Source: DATFYM01 sp035315065 (lineage in GTDB: Bacteria > Acidobacteriota > Terriglobia > UBA7540). Taken from it: 43,152 nt of DNA. Position 1 is the first letter of the stretch. Each line of letters opens with the position of its first letter. Below the pieces are notes generated by a model. The model made no database searches. It worked only from the letters and a program-made list of their open reading frames with translations, and had not been told where the DNA came from. The DNA is taken from the NCBI GenBank assembly GCA_035315065.1, contig DATFYM010000029.1:1-43152 (forward strand), given 5' to 3'. Positions 24,574 through 32,653 of this stretch are shown piece by piece. A program made the position numbers and the translations under genes.

Positions 24574-25539
24574 ATGAAGTCTCGCTGTCTGATGATGTTG
24601 GTGGCGATGGTTTTTGCCGCTCGGGGGCTCGGTGGCCCTCGCACGAACTCAGCCGTGTCCGCGGCGCCGACGGGCGGGCCGGCGCCAGCCGCAGGGTCGC
24701 GGCCGCTCATCGTCGGCGTGGCGCACATCGCTTTGAAGACAAGCAACCTAGCCTCGGCTCGGCAATTCTACGGACACGTGCTGGGATTCCAGGAGATTTC
24801 CAGCCTGCCCAACCCGTTGACGGGCAGGCCGGACGGCGTCTGTTTCAAGGTGAACGACCATCAGTACATCGAGGTGTACCCGGGATTGAAAGATCCGTCG
24901 GAAGACCGCCTGCTGCACATCGCGTTTGAAACCACCAACGCGCGCCAACTCGCCGTGTACCTGGCCGGCCACAGCGTGAAGACCTCTCCCTTGCAGCCGG
25001 ACACGGAAGGCAACTTCAGCTTCACCCTGCACGACATTGATGGACACGTGGTGGAGTTTGCCGAGTACGTTCCCACCTCACTTTCCGGCCGCGGCATGGG
25101 CAAGTTCCTCGGCCCCGAGCGGATCTCACAGCGCATCATTCACGTGGGTGTCACCGTCGGCGACCAGGCCGCGGCAAATCGCCTCTACCAGGACGTCCTC
25201 GGTTACCGCGACATCTGGCACGGCGGCATGACCGACGATCGCACCGACTGGGTGGACATGCGCGTGCCCGACGGCAAGGATTGGCTCGAGTACATGCTCA
25301 ACGTGCACCACCCGTCGCCGCGCACGCTGGGCGTGATGCACCACATGTCGCTGGGCGTGCCCAGCGTGGCCGAGGCTTACCAGACCGCCGTCGGGCGGGG
25401 GTACCAGTCCCAGGAGAAGCCGCAGATCGGCCGCGACGGCAAGTGGCAGTACAACCTCTACGACCCCGACCTCACCCGTGTCGAAGTGATGGAGCCCAAG
25501 CCGGTCGAAAAGCCTTGCTGCTCGCCCATCCTCGATTGA
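24574..25539 (+). CDS. Exported protein with two VOC (glyoxalase-like) domains
   Basis: A 321-residue protein with a signal peptide (LMMLVAMVFAARGLGGP) and two vicinal oxygen chelate domains. The first runs from VGVAHIALKTSNLASARQF to GHVVEFAEYVP, and the second from IIHVGVTVGDQAAANRLYQ to LTRVEVMEPKP. VOC proteins use paired beta-alpha-beta units to hold a metal at His/Glu residues (here AHIAL, QYIEVYPG, HVGVT, HHMSLGV and VEVME are candidates). The reaction could be isomerase, dioxygenase or binding. The real start is ATG 24574 with AGGAG eight bases upstream; the frame continues upstream through repeat and methyltransferase sequence. Confidence 0.8.
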   Translation: MKSRCLMMLVAMVFAARGLGGPRTNSAVSAAPTGGPAPAAGSRPLIVGVAHIALKTSNLASARQFYGHVLGFQEISSLPNPLTGRPDGVCFKVNDHQYIEVYPGLKDPSEDRLLHIAFETTNARQLAVYLAGHSVKTSPLQPDTEGNFSFTLHDIDGHVVEFAEYVPTSLSGRGMGKFLGPERISQRIIHVGVTVGDQAAANRLYQDVLGYRDIWHGGMTDDRTDWVDMRVPDGKDWLEYMLNVHHPSPRTLGVMHHMSLGVPSVAEAYQTAVGRGYQSQEKPQIGRDGKWQYNLYDPDLTRVEVMEPKPVEKPCCSPILD

Positions 25540-25682
25540 AGAAGTGACTAGTGACGAGTGGCTAGTGACAAGTTCTCAGGGATGAGTGTTGGTTGTCATG
25601 CCACTATACTAGCCTATCAAACTTCACAACCGGGGTGAGCCACCGACGATGGTCAGGAATCGCATGTCATGTTCCAATGCCG
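25540..25682. repeat. CTAGTGACGAGTGG repeats between convergent genes
   Basis: GTGACTAGTGACGAGTGG and GCTAGTGACAAG words (25543-25572) begin a few bases after the VOC gene stop. The rest of this gap, to the lptE stop at 25683, has no identifiable feature. Confidence 0.6.
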
Positions 25683-26303
25683 CTAGAAATTCTCCAGAAT
25701 GTCCGTCACCAGTGTACGTGCCAGGTCTTGTGATAGGCGTGTGAGCGCCGGCTCGTCCTCTTGGAACTCCTCCGATGTGCTGGAACTCACCTGGTATTCT
25801 TCGCGAAAGACGTATTTGGGATTGGAGAACAGGACCTTTTGGGTGTGCAGGTCCACGAGTTGGACGTTGGCCGTCACCTGGATCTGCAGTGTCGTCGCGC
25901 GGCCGGTGGTCAGGTCAAAGGTGACGACGCCGGAGCGGACGTCCTCTACTGTCCCCTTCAACACCGCGTCCGCGCCGGCGGGCTCGGGCGTGATGCGGTA
26001 CTTGGTGCGTTCGATGAACTCGCGTGTGACCGCGGACGCCAGCTTCTGCTCGATGCGAAAGCGGCTGGTCTCATTGGTGAAGATGGGGACAGCGATGGTT
26101 TTGACGTCGGGCGGAATCCGCGTGGCCTGCCCGGCTACGCGGTACCCGCAGGCGGTCAATCCAACTAAACACAGAGGCACGGAGACACGGAGAAAAGTAG
26201 AAATCAGAAAGCAGAAAGCAGAACGATCAACCGTCTTCTTTCTGCTTTCTGCTTTCTGATTTGTGCTTTGCCTTCCCGGTGTCTCCGTGTCTCTGTTTTT
26301 CAA
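25683..26303 (-). CDS. lptE: LPS-assembly lipoprotein LptE-like, with repeat-derived signal region
   Basis: A 206-residue lipoprotein. The lipobox is LTAC (Cys about residue 52), followed by GYRVAGQATRIPPDVKTIAV and PIFTNETSRFRIEQKLASAV, a typical LptE start. VVTFDLTTGRATTLQIQ and LARTLVTDILENF end the protein. LptE plugs the LptD pore that inserts LPS in the outer membrane. The upstream gene stops at 26317, so the start must lie inside the repeat. TTG at 26303, with AAAGG about nine bases upstream, is the best candidate and no ATG is available. Residues 2-45, including the hydrophobic core (AFCFLISTFLRVSVPLCLV), come from the repeat element at 26166-26300. It is the last gene of the psd-pssA cluster. 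Confidence 0.8.
   Translation of the reverse strand: MKNRDTETPGRQSTNQKAESRKKTVDRSAFCFLISTFLRVSVPLCLVGLTACGYRVAGQATRIPPDVKTIAVPIFTNETSRFRIEQKLASAVTREFIERTKYRITPEPAGADAVLKGTVEDVRSGVVTFDLTTGRATTLQIQVTANVQLVDLHTQKVLFSNPKYVFREEYQVSSSTSEEFQEDEPALTRLSQDLARTLVTDILENF
26166..26300. repeat. Nested palindromic repeats inside the 5' end of lptE
   Basis: The outer pair is CACAGAGGCACGGAGACACG (26170-26189) and GTGTCTCCGTGTCTCTG (26279-26295). The inner pair is AAATCAGAAAGCAGAAAGC (26201-26219) and GCTTTCTGCTTTCTGATTT (26244-26262). The whole element is read in frame from just after the start codon and codes for the n-region and most of the hydrophobic region of the signal peptide. Confidence 0.88.
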
Positions 26304-26316
26304 CGGGCTTTGCCTT

Positions 26317-27396
26317 TCAGGAACGAATCCGTCCCCGCAGGTTCTCCGCGATCTCCACGGCGTTCGCCGCCGCCAGGCGCATGTTGTCCGCTGCCGCCCA
26401 GATCCACAGGCCAGACGGGCGACCACTCTCGGCTAGCACGGCATCCACCAGAATGTCGCCGGTTTCCGTGGCCTCCACCGGGGACGGCGCCACCTCCGTG
26501 AACCGGCGCACGTGGATGCGGTCGCCGGCGAGAGCGTGTCCCACCGCTTCCGGCGCGGCGGGCTCAGCGGTTTCGACGTAAAGCGAGAACGCCAGCGAAA
26601 AGAACACGGGCGCCTGGACCAGGCGCACGGCGGGCAGCGGAATCCGGTCGCCAAGGTACTGCCTCAGCTCTCTCCGGATGCGGGCTTCGATGTCAGTCAG
26701 GGCATCGCAGTAGGGTGTGGTCCCGCCGCGCCGGGCGCGGCTGAGCCGCGGCAGCAGATTGAACGCCAGTTGGGCGCCGAACGTCGCCGTGGGAATCCTA
26801 TGAAAGCTGAGCAGATTCACAGTCTGCTTTTGAAGCTCCTCGATGCCGCGCGGCCCGTTCTCCGAGGCAGGGCACAGCACCTGCGCGACTGCGGTCTTGA
26901 TAGGAAAATGCGCCGCCAGCCGCAAGAGCAGGCTGCTGATCACGATCACCGCCGGGTGCGCCGAGGCAAAGAACGGCGGCTCGCCCCTCGTCCAGCCGGC
27001 CAGCTTGTCACCCGGGAGAGGCGGCACGCTGAGCAGCCAGTCGCGGGCAGGAAGCTCTTCGTGGCCAGTGCCCGTCAGGTCGATCACCGCCGTCCGTGCC
27101 TCTCCATTATTTGCAATGCGGTCCAGTAACGACGGCCGTGGGCGGGGCCGCGTGGCCAAGAAAACGAAATCGAGATCGGCCTCGGCTGCGTCGTCGCCGG
27201 CAGGCGCCTCGTAAACCGGCTCACTCAAGTCGAGGATCGGCGTCTCCGGCTCGGCTTCCTCGGCTACCTCCACCTCCATCTTGAGCAGTTGAGAAAACGG
27301 GAATTGGCGCTCTCCCAGGACGGTCAGCAGTTCCTTGCCGAGCAGGGTCGACGCTCCCACTAACGCCACGCGAAATCCACCGAGGCCCGACTTCAT
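26317..27396 (-). CDS. Usg-1/aspartate-semialdehyde dehydrogenase-like protein lacking the catalytic Cys
   Basis: A 359-residue protein with an ASADH-like nucleotide-binding start (FRVALVGASTLLGKELLTVL) and dimerisation domain (PRGIEELQKQTVNLL onward). In true aspartate-semialdehyde dehydrogenases a PNC(S/T)T motif supplies the nucleophilic Cys. The aligned segment here is SAHPAVIVISSLLLRL (about residues 145-160), with no Cys, so it is unlikely to be an active ASADH. It resembles the Usg-1 family of inactive homologues. The ATG overlaps the pssA stop as ATGA, so the two are translationally coupled. Its role beside phosphatidylethanolamine genes is unknown. Confidence 0.72.
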   Translation of the reverse strand: MKSGLGGFRVALVGASTLLGKELLTVLGERQFPFSQLLKMEVEVAEEAEPETPILDLSEPVYEAPAGDDAAEADLDFVFLATRPRPRPSLLDRIANNGEARTAVIDLTGTGHEELPARDWLLSVPPLPGDKLAGWTRGEPPFFASAHPAVIVISSLLLRLAAHFPIKTAVAQVLCPASENGPRGIEELQKQTVNLLSFHRIPTATFGAQLAFNLLPRLSRARRGGTTPYCDALTDIEARIRRELRQYLGDRIPLPAVRLVQAPVFFSLAFSLYVETAEPAAPEAVGHALAGDRIHVRRFTEVAPSPVEATETGDILVDAVLAESGRPSGLWIWAAADNMRLAAANAVEIAENLRGRIRS

Positions 27397-28256
27397 GCGG
27401 CAGGGACCTCCCTAGGGGCGGGCGGGCGCGGACGGAATCTGGAAATCAGGCGTGCGGTGGGGCCGGACATCGCATAGGTTACCGCGATCACCAGCAGCGC
27501 ATACTCCGAATAGGACCAGGTAAGGTAAATAGCGAGGCCGATCAGTATCACCGTCGCGAAGGAACGCCGACGCCGGAAATCAATGGCCTTGAAGCTTGGA
27601 TAGCGAACCGTGCTCACCATGAGAAACGCCAGCACGGCCACCACTGCCAGCCACATGAGGGAATAATTCCAATCGTGTACGGCGTCCTTGCGGCAGTGGA
27701 CGACCGCCGCGATCACGCCTGCCGCCGCGGGGATGGGCAGGCCGACGAACTGGCGCTTGTCGCCGGTGGCGGCAATACTCATGATGTTGAACCGGCCGAG
27801 CCGGGCCGCGCCGCAGATGAGAAAGGCAAAAGTCACAACCCAGCCGAGGGTGAGCAAATGGTTCCTGAGAATCGGAACGATCACCCCCTCCGCCGGCAGG
27901 ACCCCCCAGGCGAAGGCGAGGAAAGCCGGAGCCACGCCGAAGGTGATCACGTCGGCCAGCGAGTCGAACTCCCGGCCGAAATCGGAGGTGGAATTGGTGA
28001 GGCGGGCGATGCGACCGTCGAGGCCGTCCAGGAGGACGCCCCACCCTAGCGCTTTCCCGGCGCCGTCGAAGAACAACCGGCTGGAGTCCTGGAACGGGCC
28101 CTGGTTCAGCATCTCGGTGACGCCATGAAGGGTTGCCAGGATGGCAAAGTAGCCGCAGATGAGGCTTCCGACAGTGAACGCGCCCGGCAGCAGGTAAACC
28201 CCGCGCTTCAATCGGCCCCGCCTCACCGGTTTCGCGTTTGCCTCAACTGGTTCCAC
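27393..28256 (-). CDS. pssA: CDP-diacylglycerol-serine O-phosphatidyltransferase PssA
   Basis: A 287-residue membrane enzyme that joins serine to CDP-diacylglycerol to give phosphatidylserine. The CDP-alcohol phosphotransferase signature DG..AR........G...D...D is present as LLDGLDGRIARLTNSTSD, then FGREFDSLADVITFGVAP (about residues 92-130). Multiple hydrophobic segments surround it, and TYAMSGPTARLISRFRP closes the protein. The GTG start has GGAGG three bases upstream. psd lies upstream, so the pair makes phosphatidylethanolamine. Confidence 0.9.
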   Translation of the reverse strand: MEPVEANAKPVRRGRLKRGVYLLPGAFTVGSLICGYFAILATLHGVTEMLNQGPFQDSSRLFFDGAGKALGWGVLLDGLDGRIARLTNSTSDFGREFDSLADVITFGVAPAFLAFAWGVLPAEGVIVPILRNHLLTLGWVVTFAFLICGAARLGRFNIMSIAATGDKRQFVGLPIPAAAGVIAAVVHCRKDAVHDWNYSLMWLAVVAVLAFLMVSTVRYPSFKAIDFRRRRSFATVILIGLAIYLTWSYSEYALLVIAVTYAMSGPTARLISRFRPRPPAPREVPAA

Positions 28257-28288
28257 GAGCCTCCACCTAGCGAGATTGACTCATGAGG

Positions 28289-28405
28289 TCGAAGGAATTT
28301 TGGATTTTGGATTTTGGATTCTTTGGATTGAAGACCAAGAGAAAACAAAATCAGGTCTCGATCTTCAATCCAAAATCCAAAATCCAAAATCCAAAATTTC
28401 TTCGA
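28289..28405. repeat. Inverted repeat of GGATTTT words between psd and pssA
   Basis: The left arm GAATTTTGGATTTTGG and repeats (28294-28330) faces AATCCAAAATCCAAAA words (28367-28400). Arms of about 40 bp flank a 25-bp loop. The same AATCCAAA word appears at 4671-4706. It fills the whole psd-pssA gap and could form a strong hairpin in the operon transcript. Confidence 0.85.
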
Positions 28406-28410
28406 AGTTC

Positions 28411-29055
28411 TCACTCATTCGGACGGCTGGAAGTGGCGAGGATGCTGGCGCCGGCCCGTACTCGATCCCCCACCTTCACCCGCATCTCGATGCCGGGTTC
28501 CATCAGCACGTCCACTCGCGATCCGAACTTGATTAATCCCACGCGTTCACCGCGCGCCACCGCGTCGTACCCCTTCTTCCAGAATACGATGCGCCGCGCC
28601 ACCGCGCCGGCGATCTGTTTCACCACCACCACGCCCTGCTCGCCGACGACGGTGAAGATGTTCTGCTCGTTCTCGACCGAGGCGCGCGGAGCCGTGGCGA
28701 TGCGGAAACTTCCTCGGCGATATAATATGGCGCCGATGGTCCCCGCGATGGGGGAGCGGTTCACGTGAACGTCGAAGGGCGACATGAAGATGCTCACCCG
28801 TTGCACGGGGTGCCCCTGGAAGTCCTCATCGCGGATCTCCACGACCCGGCCGTCCGCCGGGGAGACAATGGCGTCCGGCTGGGTAGGAATCTCTCGCTCC
28901 GGGTCGCGAAAGAAATTCAAGACCAGCGCCGCCAACACCAGGAAGAAACAACCGCCCACCCAAAAGAACGTTCCTGGCCATCGGAGGCCGAAGCCGAACA
29001 AGCCTCCCGCCACCAGAACTAGAGGCAGCCCGTACCAGTAACCGTCCTTTACCAT
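28411..29055 (-). CDS. psd: Phosphatidylserine decarboxylase proenzyme (short type)
   Basis: A 214-residue pyruvoyl-dependent decarboxylase precursor. Motifs are LNFFRDPEREIPTQPDAIVS, PADGRVVEIRDE, FMSPFDVHVNRSPIAGTI and the autocleavage site LIKFGSRVDVLM, where the Ser becomes the pyruvoyl group. Two membrane segments lie at the N-terminus (LPLVLVAGGLFGFGLRW). It converts phosphatidylserine from PssA to phosphatidylethanolamine. ATG 29055 has GGAG close upstream (short spacing). It stands first in the psd-pssA-usg-like-lptE cluster, with the repeat at 29065-29227 upstream. Confidence 0.9.
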   Translation of the reverse strand: MVKDGYWYGLPLVLVAGGLFGFGLRWPGTFFWVGGCFFLVLAALVLNFFRDPEREIPTQPDAIVSPADGRVVEIRDEDFQGHPVQRVSIFMSPFDVHVNRSPIAGTIGAILYRRGSFRIATAPRASVENEQNIFTVVGEQGVVVVKQIAGAVARRIVFWKKGYDAVARGERVGLIKFGSRVDVLMEPGIEMRVKVGDRVRAGASILATSSRPNE

Positions 29056-29324
29056 TGCTCCTTCATTTCGAAAATCGAAAATCGAAACTAGAAATTCGAA
29101 ACTAGAAACTCGAGATTCGAAACGGTCGATATCACGTCGACCGGTCTGGATTTTGGACTTCCGAATTCCAACACGAAACTCGACGTAATGCCATACGAAT
29201 TTCTAGTTTCGAATTTCGATTTTCGAACTGCGAGGCAGGCTGGGGCCGCTGCCCCAGGTAGACCCCTCCTTGTGCGGCTACCTGCGCCACAACGCGAACG
29301 CCGGTGATCTGGAAGCGCGTGCTC
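29056..29324. repeat. Inverted repeat of TCGAAAATCGAAA/CTAGAAA words
   Basis: The left arm (29065-29122) repeats TCGAAAATCGAAAATCG and AAACTAGAAATTCGAAAC. The right arm (29195-29227) is TTTCTAGTTTCGAATTTCG-like. A smaller palindrome GGTCGA/TCGACC lies inside (about 29124-29142). No gene is seen in 29056-29324 beyond the repeat. It separates psd from the ydcH-like gene. Confidence 0.8.
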
Positions 29325-29552
29325 CTAATGGACGGTCTTGGCCCGCGCCACCAGTATTTCCATCTGGTCCTTCACCCGCAGCTTCAGCTTCTTCAGCCGC
29401 ACTTCTTCCGCTTGCTCTCGGTCGTTCAAGTACGGTTTGCAGGATAGTTGGTCCAGCTCGGAAGCGTAGCGGGCGTGTTCATCGCGGAGGCGTTGGTACT
29501 CGGTGTTGCCGGCCATCAACTGACCCCGGATGGCCTCGGTATGGGTGCTCAT
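29325..29552 (-). CDS. YdcH/DUF465-like small coiled-coil protein
   Basis: A 75-residue protein with two helices typical of the DUF465/YdcH family: EYQRLRDEHARYASELDQL, then a short loop, and EEVRLKKLKLRVKDQMEILV. The function of the family is unknown. The frame is open to 29753, but ATG at 29552 has GGGGAGG nine bases upstream and starts the family-like part. A promoter is predicted at 29590-29618. Confidence 0.8.
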   Translation of the reverse strand: MSTHTEAIRGQLMAGNTEYQRLRDEHARYASELDQLSCKPYLNDREQAEEVRLKKLKLRVKDQMEILVARAKTVH

Positions 29553-29589
29553 GGCGACCCACCTCCCCTTGCTCAGATTTCCTGCTGCC

Positions 29590-29618
29590 AGCCTAGCACA
29601 CTCGGTTCGGGTGTACAA
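29590..29618 (-). promoter_or_regulatory. Predicted promoter of the ydcH-like gene
   Basis: On the minus strand TTGTAC (29618-29613), a 17-bp spacer and TAGGCT (29595-29590) preceded by GTGTGC. It gives a leader of about 30 bases carrying GGGGAGG before ATG 29552. The extended TGTGC-TAGG element recurs at 4452-4481 and 42984-43012. Confidence 0.48.
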
Positions 29619-29736
29619 GAGCTTTTTGGTTATGATGGCTATAGTTAATTCATGGTTTTGCCTTTGGTCCGAAAACCGAATTTCGAGTTCCTTCTTCGGC
29701 GCGAGGCGAACCGACCTGCGCCCAGGCGGGCACGCC

Positions 29737-30675
29737 TCACCCGCGCGCCGCACGCAAGGCCTTCTCCCGTTCCGTGCGAAGACTCGTCACCGCGTCGTAA
29801 GTAGGGATGTATTCCATAGCGACGTAGTGATTGAACCCCCCGCGAGCAAGGCTCTTGAAGATGTTCGCGTAGTTGATCTCGCCGGTGTCGGGCTCGTGCC
29901 GCCCGGGGACGTCGGCGATATGGCACAGCCCCAGCTTGTCGATGTTCTTCTCCAGCTTTTCGATCAGGTTACCCTCCGCGATCTGCTCGTGAAAGAAATC
30001 ATAGAGAAATTGCACCTGCGGGTGCCCGACTTCCTCGATAATCTTGAACCCTTCCGCCACCGATTGGAGGTAGTACTTGGAGTTCTCCTCGGGGTCGATG
30101 TTTTCCAGCAATAGCCGGACGGGCTGGCCGGCTATCGTCTTGCCGTCCACCAACTCGGCGGCGCGCTTCAGGCCGTCGACACAGCTTTGGTGCTGCGCCT
30201 CTCGCGGTAATCCCGGCACCACATTGCCGGACATAAGGATGATGGCCGGAGCTTCAATCCGTTCCATGATGGGAAGCTCGTGGCGAAGGTCAGCCAGAAG
30301 CGCGTCGCGTGCGTCCGGATCCCCCACGCCGTGATCCAGGCCCGCGGTCACATCAAAGTGGATGCGCAGCTCGCGGCGTTTCTTCATTGCGCGATCAAAT
30401 TCCGCGTCCGACCAATGCCGGTACTCGCCCACCAGTTCCACGTTCTTGTAGCCCGCCTCCGCCACTTTCTCCAGCCGCTGCTCGAAAGGCAGCTTGGTGA
30501 AAACGGTCCACAGCATCACCGACAGCTTAAAAGGGACTCCCGGCGCTTCGCCTTCCGGCACCGGCCCTGTTGAGGGCGAGCCCCCCGGCGATGCGCCCAG
30601 TAACGTGCTCGCTCCTAGCGCCACCGCGCCGAGGGCGGCTCCGGTGAGGTCCTTCGCAAATGAACGCCGATCCAT
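29737..30675 (-). CDS. Tat-exported hydroxypyruvate isomerase-like sugar phosphate isomerase/epimerase
   Basis: A 312-residue TIM-barrel protein of the AP endonuclease 2/xylose isomerase-like fold. The N-terminus is a twin-arginine signal (DRRSFAKDLTGAALGAVALG). Likely metal-binding acidic and His residues appear in LLLENIDPEE, FLYDFFHEQIAEG, CHIADVPGRHEPDTGE and VAMEYIP, a pattern shared with hydroxypyruvate isomerase. Export through Tat fits the tatAC genes about 4 kb away. ATG 30675 is supported by AGGAGGGG six bases upstream; the frame is open further but without a signal. The substrate is not known. Confidence 0.8.
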   Translation of the reverse strand: MDRRSFAKDLTGAALGAVALGASTLLGASPGGSPSTGPVPEGEAPGVPFKLSVMLWTVFTKLPFEQRLEKVAEAGYKNVELVGEYRHWSDAEFDRAMKKRRELRIHFDVTAGLDHGVGDPDARDALLADLRHELPIMERIEAPAIILMSGNVVPGLPREAQHQSCVDGLKRAAELVDGKTIAGQPVRLLLENIDPEENSKYYLQSVAEGFKIIEEVGHPQVQFLYDFFHEQIAEGNLIEKLEKNIDKLGLCHIADVPGRHEPDTGEINYANIFKSLARGGFNHYVAMEYIPTYDAVTSLRTEREKALRAARG

Positions 30676-30799
30676 AAGGTTCCCCTCCTGAGCAAGTCGA
30701 CTGAAGAGGCGGATTTGATGTCGCCCAACGTCGCCCATATTGGCATCAGCCGCGAGGAAGTGCAAGTTGATTTCAGGGAAAGCCTCTGCCTACTGCTCC

Positions 30800-30828
30800 T
30801 TGCAGTCAGCGGTTTCGAAGGTTATCAT
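30800..30828 (+). promoter_or_regulatory. Predicted sigma-70 promoter of the nadB-like gene, possibly leaderless
   Basis: TTGCAG (30800-30805), a 17-bp spacer and TATCAT (30823-30828). The -10 element ends eight bases before ATG 30837, so the transcript would start at or next to the start codon. This fits the absence of a ribosome binding site. Confidence 0.55.
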
Positions 30829-30836
30829 GAGAGCTA

Positions 30837-32456
30837 ATGGCAGCCTCAAGAGATGAGCGGGTCGACTTCATTGTCCTTGGCGCGGGCATCGCCGGAGTGC
30901 GCGCCGCCATTGAATTGGCGCGAGCGGGCCGCGTCCTCGTGCTAAGCAAAGGTGAGTTGGCGGAAAGCCGCGCCGAGTGGGGGCACGTCGGGATTGCGGT
31001 GACGAAGGGCGACGATGAGGAAGTTCACCTCCGCCTCCACGAGACCTTGCAGGCTGGCGATGGGCTGTGCAATGAAGAAGCCGCTCGCTTTCTCGTGAAT
31101 GAGGGGCCGCGCCAGATCGAGACGCTCATCGGCTGGGGCATGCGTCTGGAGCGCACGGGCACCAAACTGGCTTTCACCCGCGAGGGCGTTCGCACCCAGA
31201 CACGAGTTCTGCACGCCCACGGCGGCTCGACGGGCGAAGAAGTCCTGCGGGCCCTGGTGGCCAAGGCCCGGACGCTGCCGGGCATCAAATTCCGGCCCCA
31301 CAGCTTCGTCCCCGACCTCATTGCGGACGGCCACCGCATTGTGGGCGTCAGTTGCCTCGACGAGACCACTTCCACTGCGAAGCCCATCCTCGGCGACGCG
31401 GTCCTGGTGGCGACGGAAGGGTTCGGGCAGGTGTATAAGTCGACCACCAATCCGTCGCTCGCCACCGGCGACGGGAGCGCGGCGGCCTACCGGGCGGGGG
31501 CCCTGCTGAGCGACATGGAATTCATCCACTTTCATCCCACGGCTCTGCACCTCAAGGGGGCGCCGCGCCTTCCGCTTCCTGGGGAACTCCGCCAGATGGG
31601 CGCGCACCTGCGCAACATCGATCTCGAACGTTTCATGCCTCGTTATCACGAGGACGCCGACCGCGCCCCAACCAACGTTCTCTGCCGCGCCTCGATCATG
31701 GAGATGCAGCGCTGCGGGAGCGATTTCGTTTATCTCGATCTCACCGAGCTCGACGCCGAGTGCGTCAAGAAGCGCTTCCCCAAGGTTCACGCCACCTGCA
31801 TCAAATTCAACATCGACATCACAGAAGACCTCGTACCGGTGCGCCCGGCAGCCCACTACGCAGTGGGAGGCATCGCCGTGGATCTGAACGGCGCCACCAC
31901 GCTGCCCGGCCTTTATGCAGTGGGTGAAGCCGCGGCGAACGGCGTCCACGGCGCCAATCGCCTGGCGGATAATTCGCTCCTCGAGGGGCTCGTCTACGGC
32001 GCGCTCACCGCCACCACTATGGCGGAGCGGCAATCGAGCCCGGTGGCGATGCCCCAACCAGTAGCTGGCAGATCCCCCTGGAATTCCAGCGCGCCGGCGC
32101 GCGGTGGCCGGAATGCGAAACTTCCCCCGCCTCAGAAGCTCGACGCGGAAAAGCTCTCCTCCGAAGTTCGCCATCTGATGTGGGAAAAGGTGGGAATCAT
32201 CCGGACAGGGGATCAGTTGGACGAGGCCGTTCGGCGGCTGCAAGGGATCTCGGCGGCCGAGGAGCCCACTACGGCTTCCCGCCCGGCGTGGGAAGCCCGC
32301 AATCTCCGCGATGTGGCGGAGGTCATTGCCAGGAGCGCCCTGGCGCGCCAGGAGAGCCGGGGGACCCACTATCGTTCGGATTTTCCCCTCAAGGCCGAGT
32401 CACAGCCGGCCCTTCATTCATATGTGTCCAAGGGGGCAGGGGTCTATTTCGGGTAG
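30837..32456 (+). CDS. L-aspartate oxidase (NadB)-like flavoprotein, with altered active-site residue
   Basis: A 539-residue FAD-dependent protein of the NadB/succinate dehydrogenase flavoprotein family. Visible features are LGAGIAGVRAAIEL (FAD site), TRVLHAHGGSTGEE, TTNPSLATGDGSAAAYRAGA, IHFHPTALH, PAAHYAVGGIAVDL (His340), GLYAVGEAAANGVHGANRL and a C-terminal ESRGTHYRSDFP. In Escherichia coli NadB the catalytic Arg290 lies in an APRD motif; the aligned segment here is DRAPTNVLCR, with Thr279 replacing that Arg, and the RGEGA motif is LRQMGAH. It may be a divergent aspartate oxidase or a different oxidoreductase. No nadA or nadC is adjacent. Confidence 0.72.
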   Translation: MAASRDERVDFIVLGAGIAGVRAAIELARAGRVLVLSKGELAESRAEWGHVGIAVTKGDDEEVHLRLHETLQAGDGLCNEEAARFLVNEGPRQIETLIGWGMRLERTGTKLAFTREGVRTQTRVLHAHGGSTGEEVLRALVAKARTLPGIKFRPHSFVPDLIADGHRIVGVSCLDETTSTAKPILGDAVLVATEGFGQVYKSTTNPSLATGDGSAAAYRAGALLSDMEFIHFHPTALHLKGAPRLPLPGELRQMGAHLRNIDLERFMPRYHEDADRAPTNVLCRASIMEMQRCGSDFVYLDLTELDAECVKKRFPKVHATCIKFNIDITEDLVPVRPAAHYAVGGIAVDLNGATTLPGLYAVGEAAANGVHGANRLADNSLLEGLVYGALTATTMAERQSSPVAMPQPVAGRSPWNSSAPARGGRNAKLPPPQKLDAEKLSSEVRHLMWEKVGIIRTGDQLDEAVRRLQGISAAEEPTTASRPAWEARNLRDVAEVIARSALARQESRGTHYRSDFPLKAESQPALHSYVSKGAGVYFG

Positions 32457-32463
32457 GAAGAGC

Positions 32464-32640
32464 TGTCAGCGGTCAGCTATCAGCACTCAGCAAGAAAGCT
32501 GCCCGGCCGGTTAGCTGGAGGCTGACGGCTGAAAGTCTCACTGAACCCAGCGTTCAGGGATCAGCCCTCAGTCGTCAGCAAGCAACACCTCCATCAGCGC
32601 GACAGTTTCTTGCTGATTGCTGATAGCTGACGGCTGAAAG
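32464..32640. repeat. Inverted repeat of GTCAGCTATCAGC words
   Basis: The left arm GTCAGCGGTCAGCTATCAGC and continuing words (32465-32495) faces TTGCTGATTGCTGATAGCTG and continuing words (32610-32640). Further GGCTGACGGCTGAAAG words lie between (32520-32535). It starts eight bases after the stop codon of the NadB-like gene and fills the gap between convergent genes. Confidence 0.83.
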
Positions 32641-32653
32641 CTTCACTTCTCAC

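Noticed and set aside
29553..29753. N-terminal extension of the ydcH-like gene
   Set aside because: It overlaps the isomerase gene; the family-like part starts at ATG 29552 with GGGGAGG upstream.
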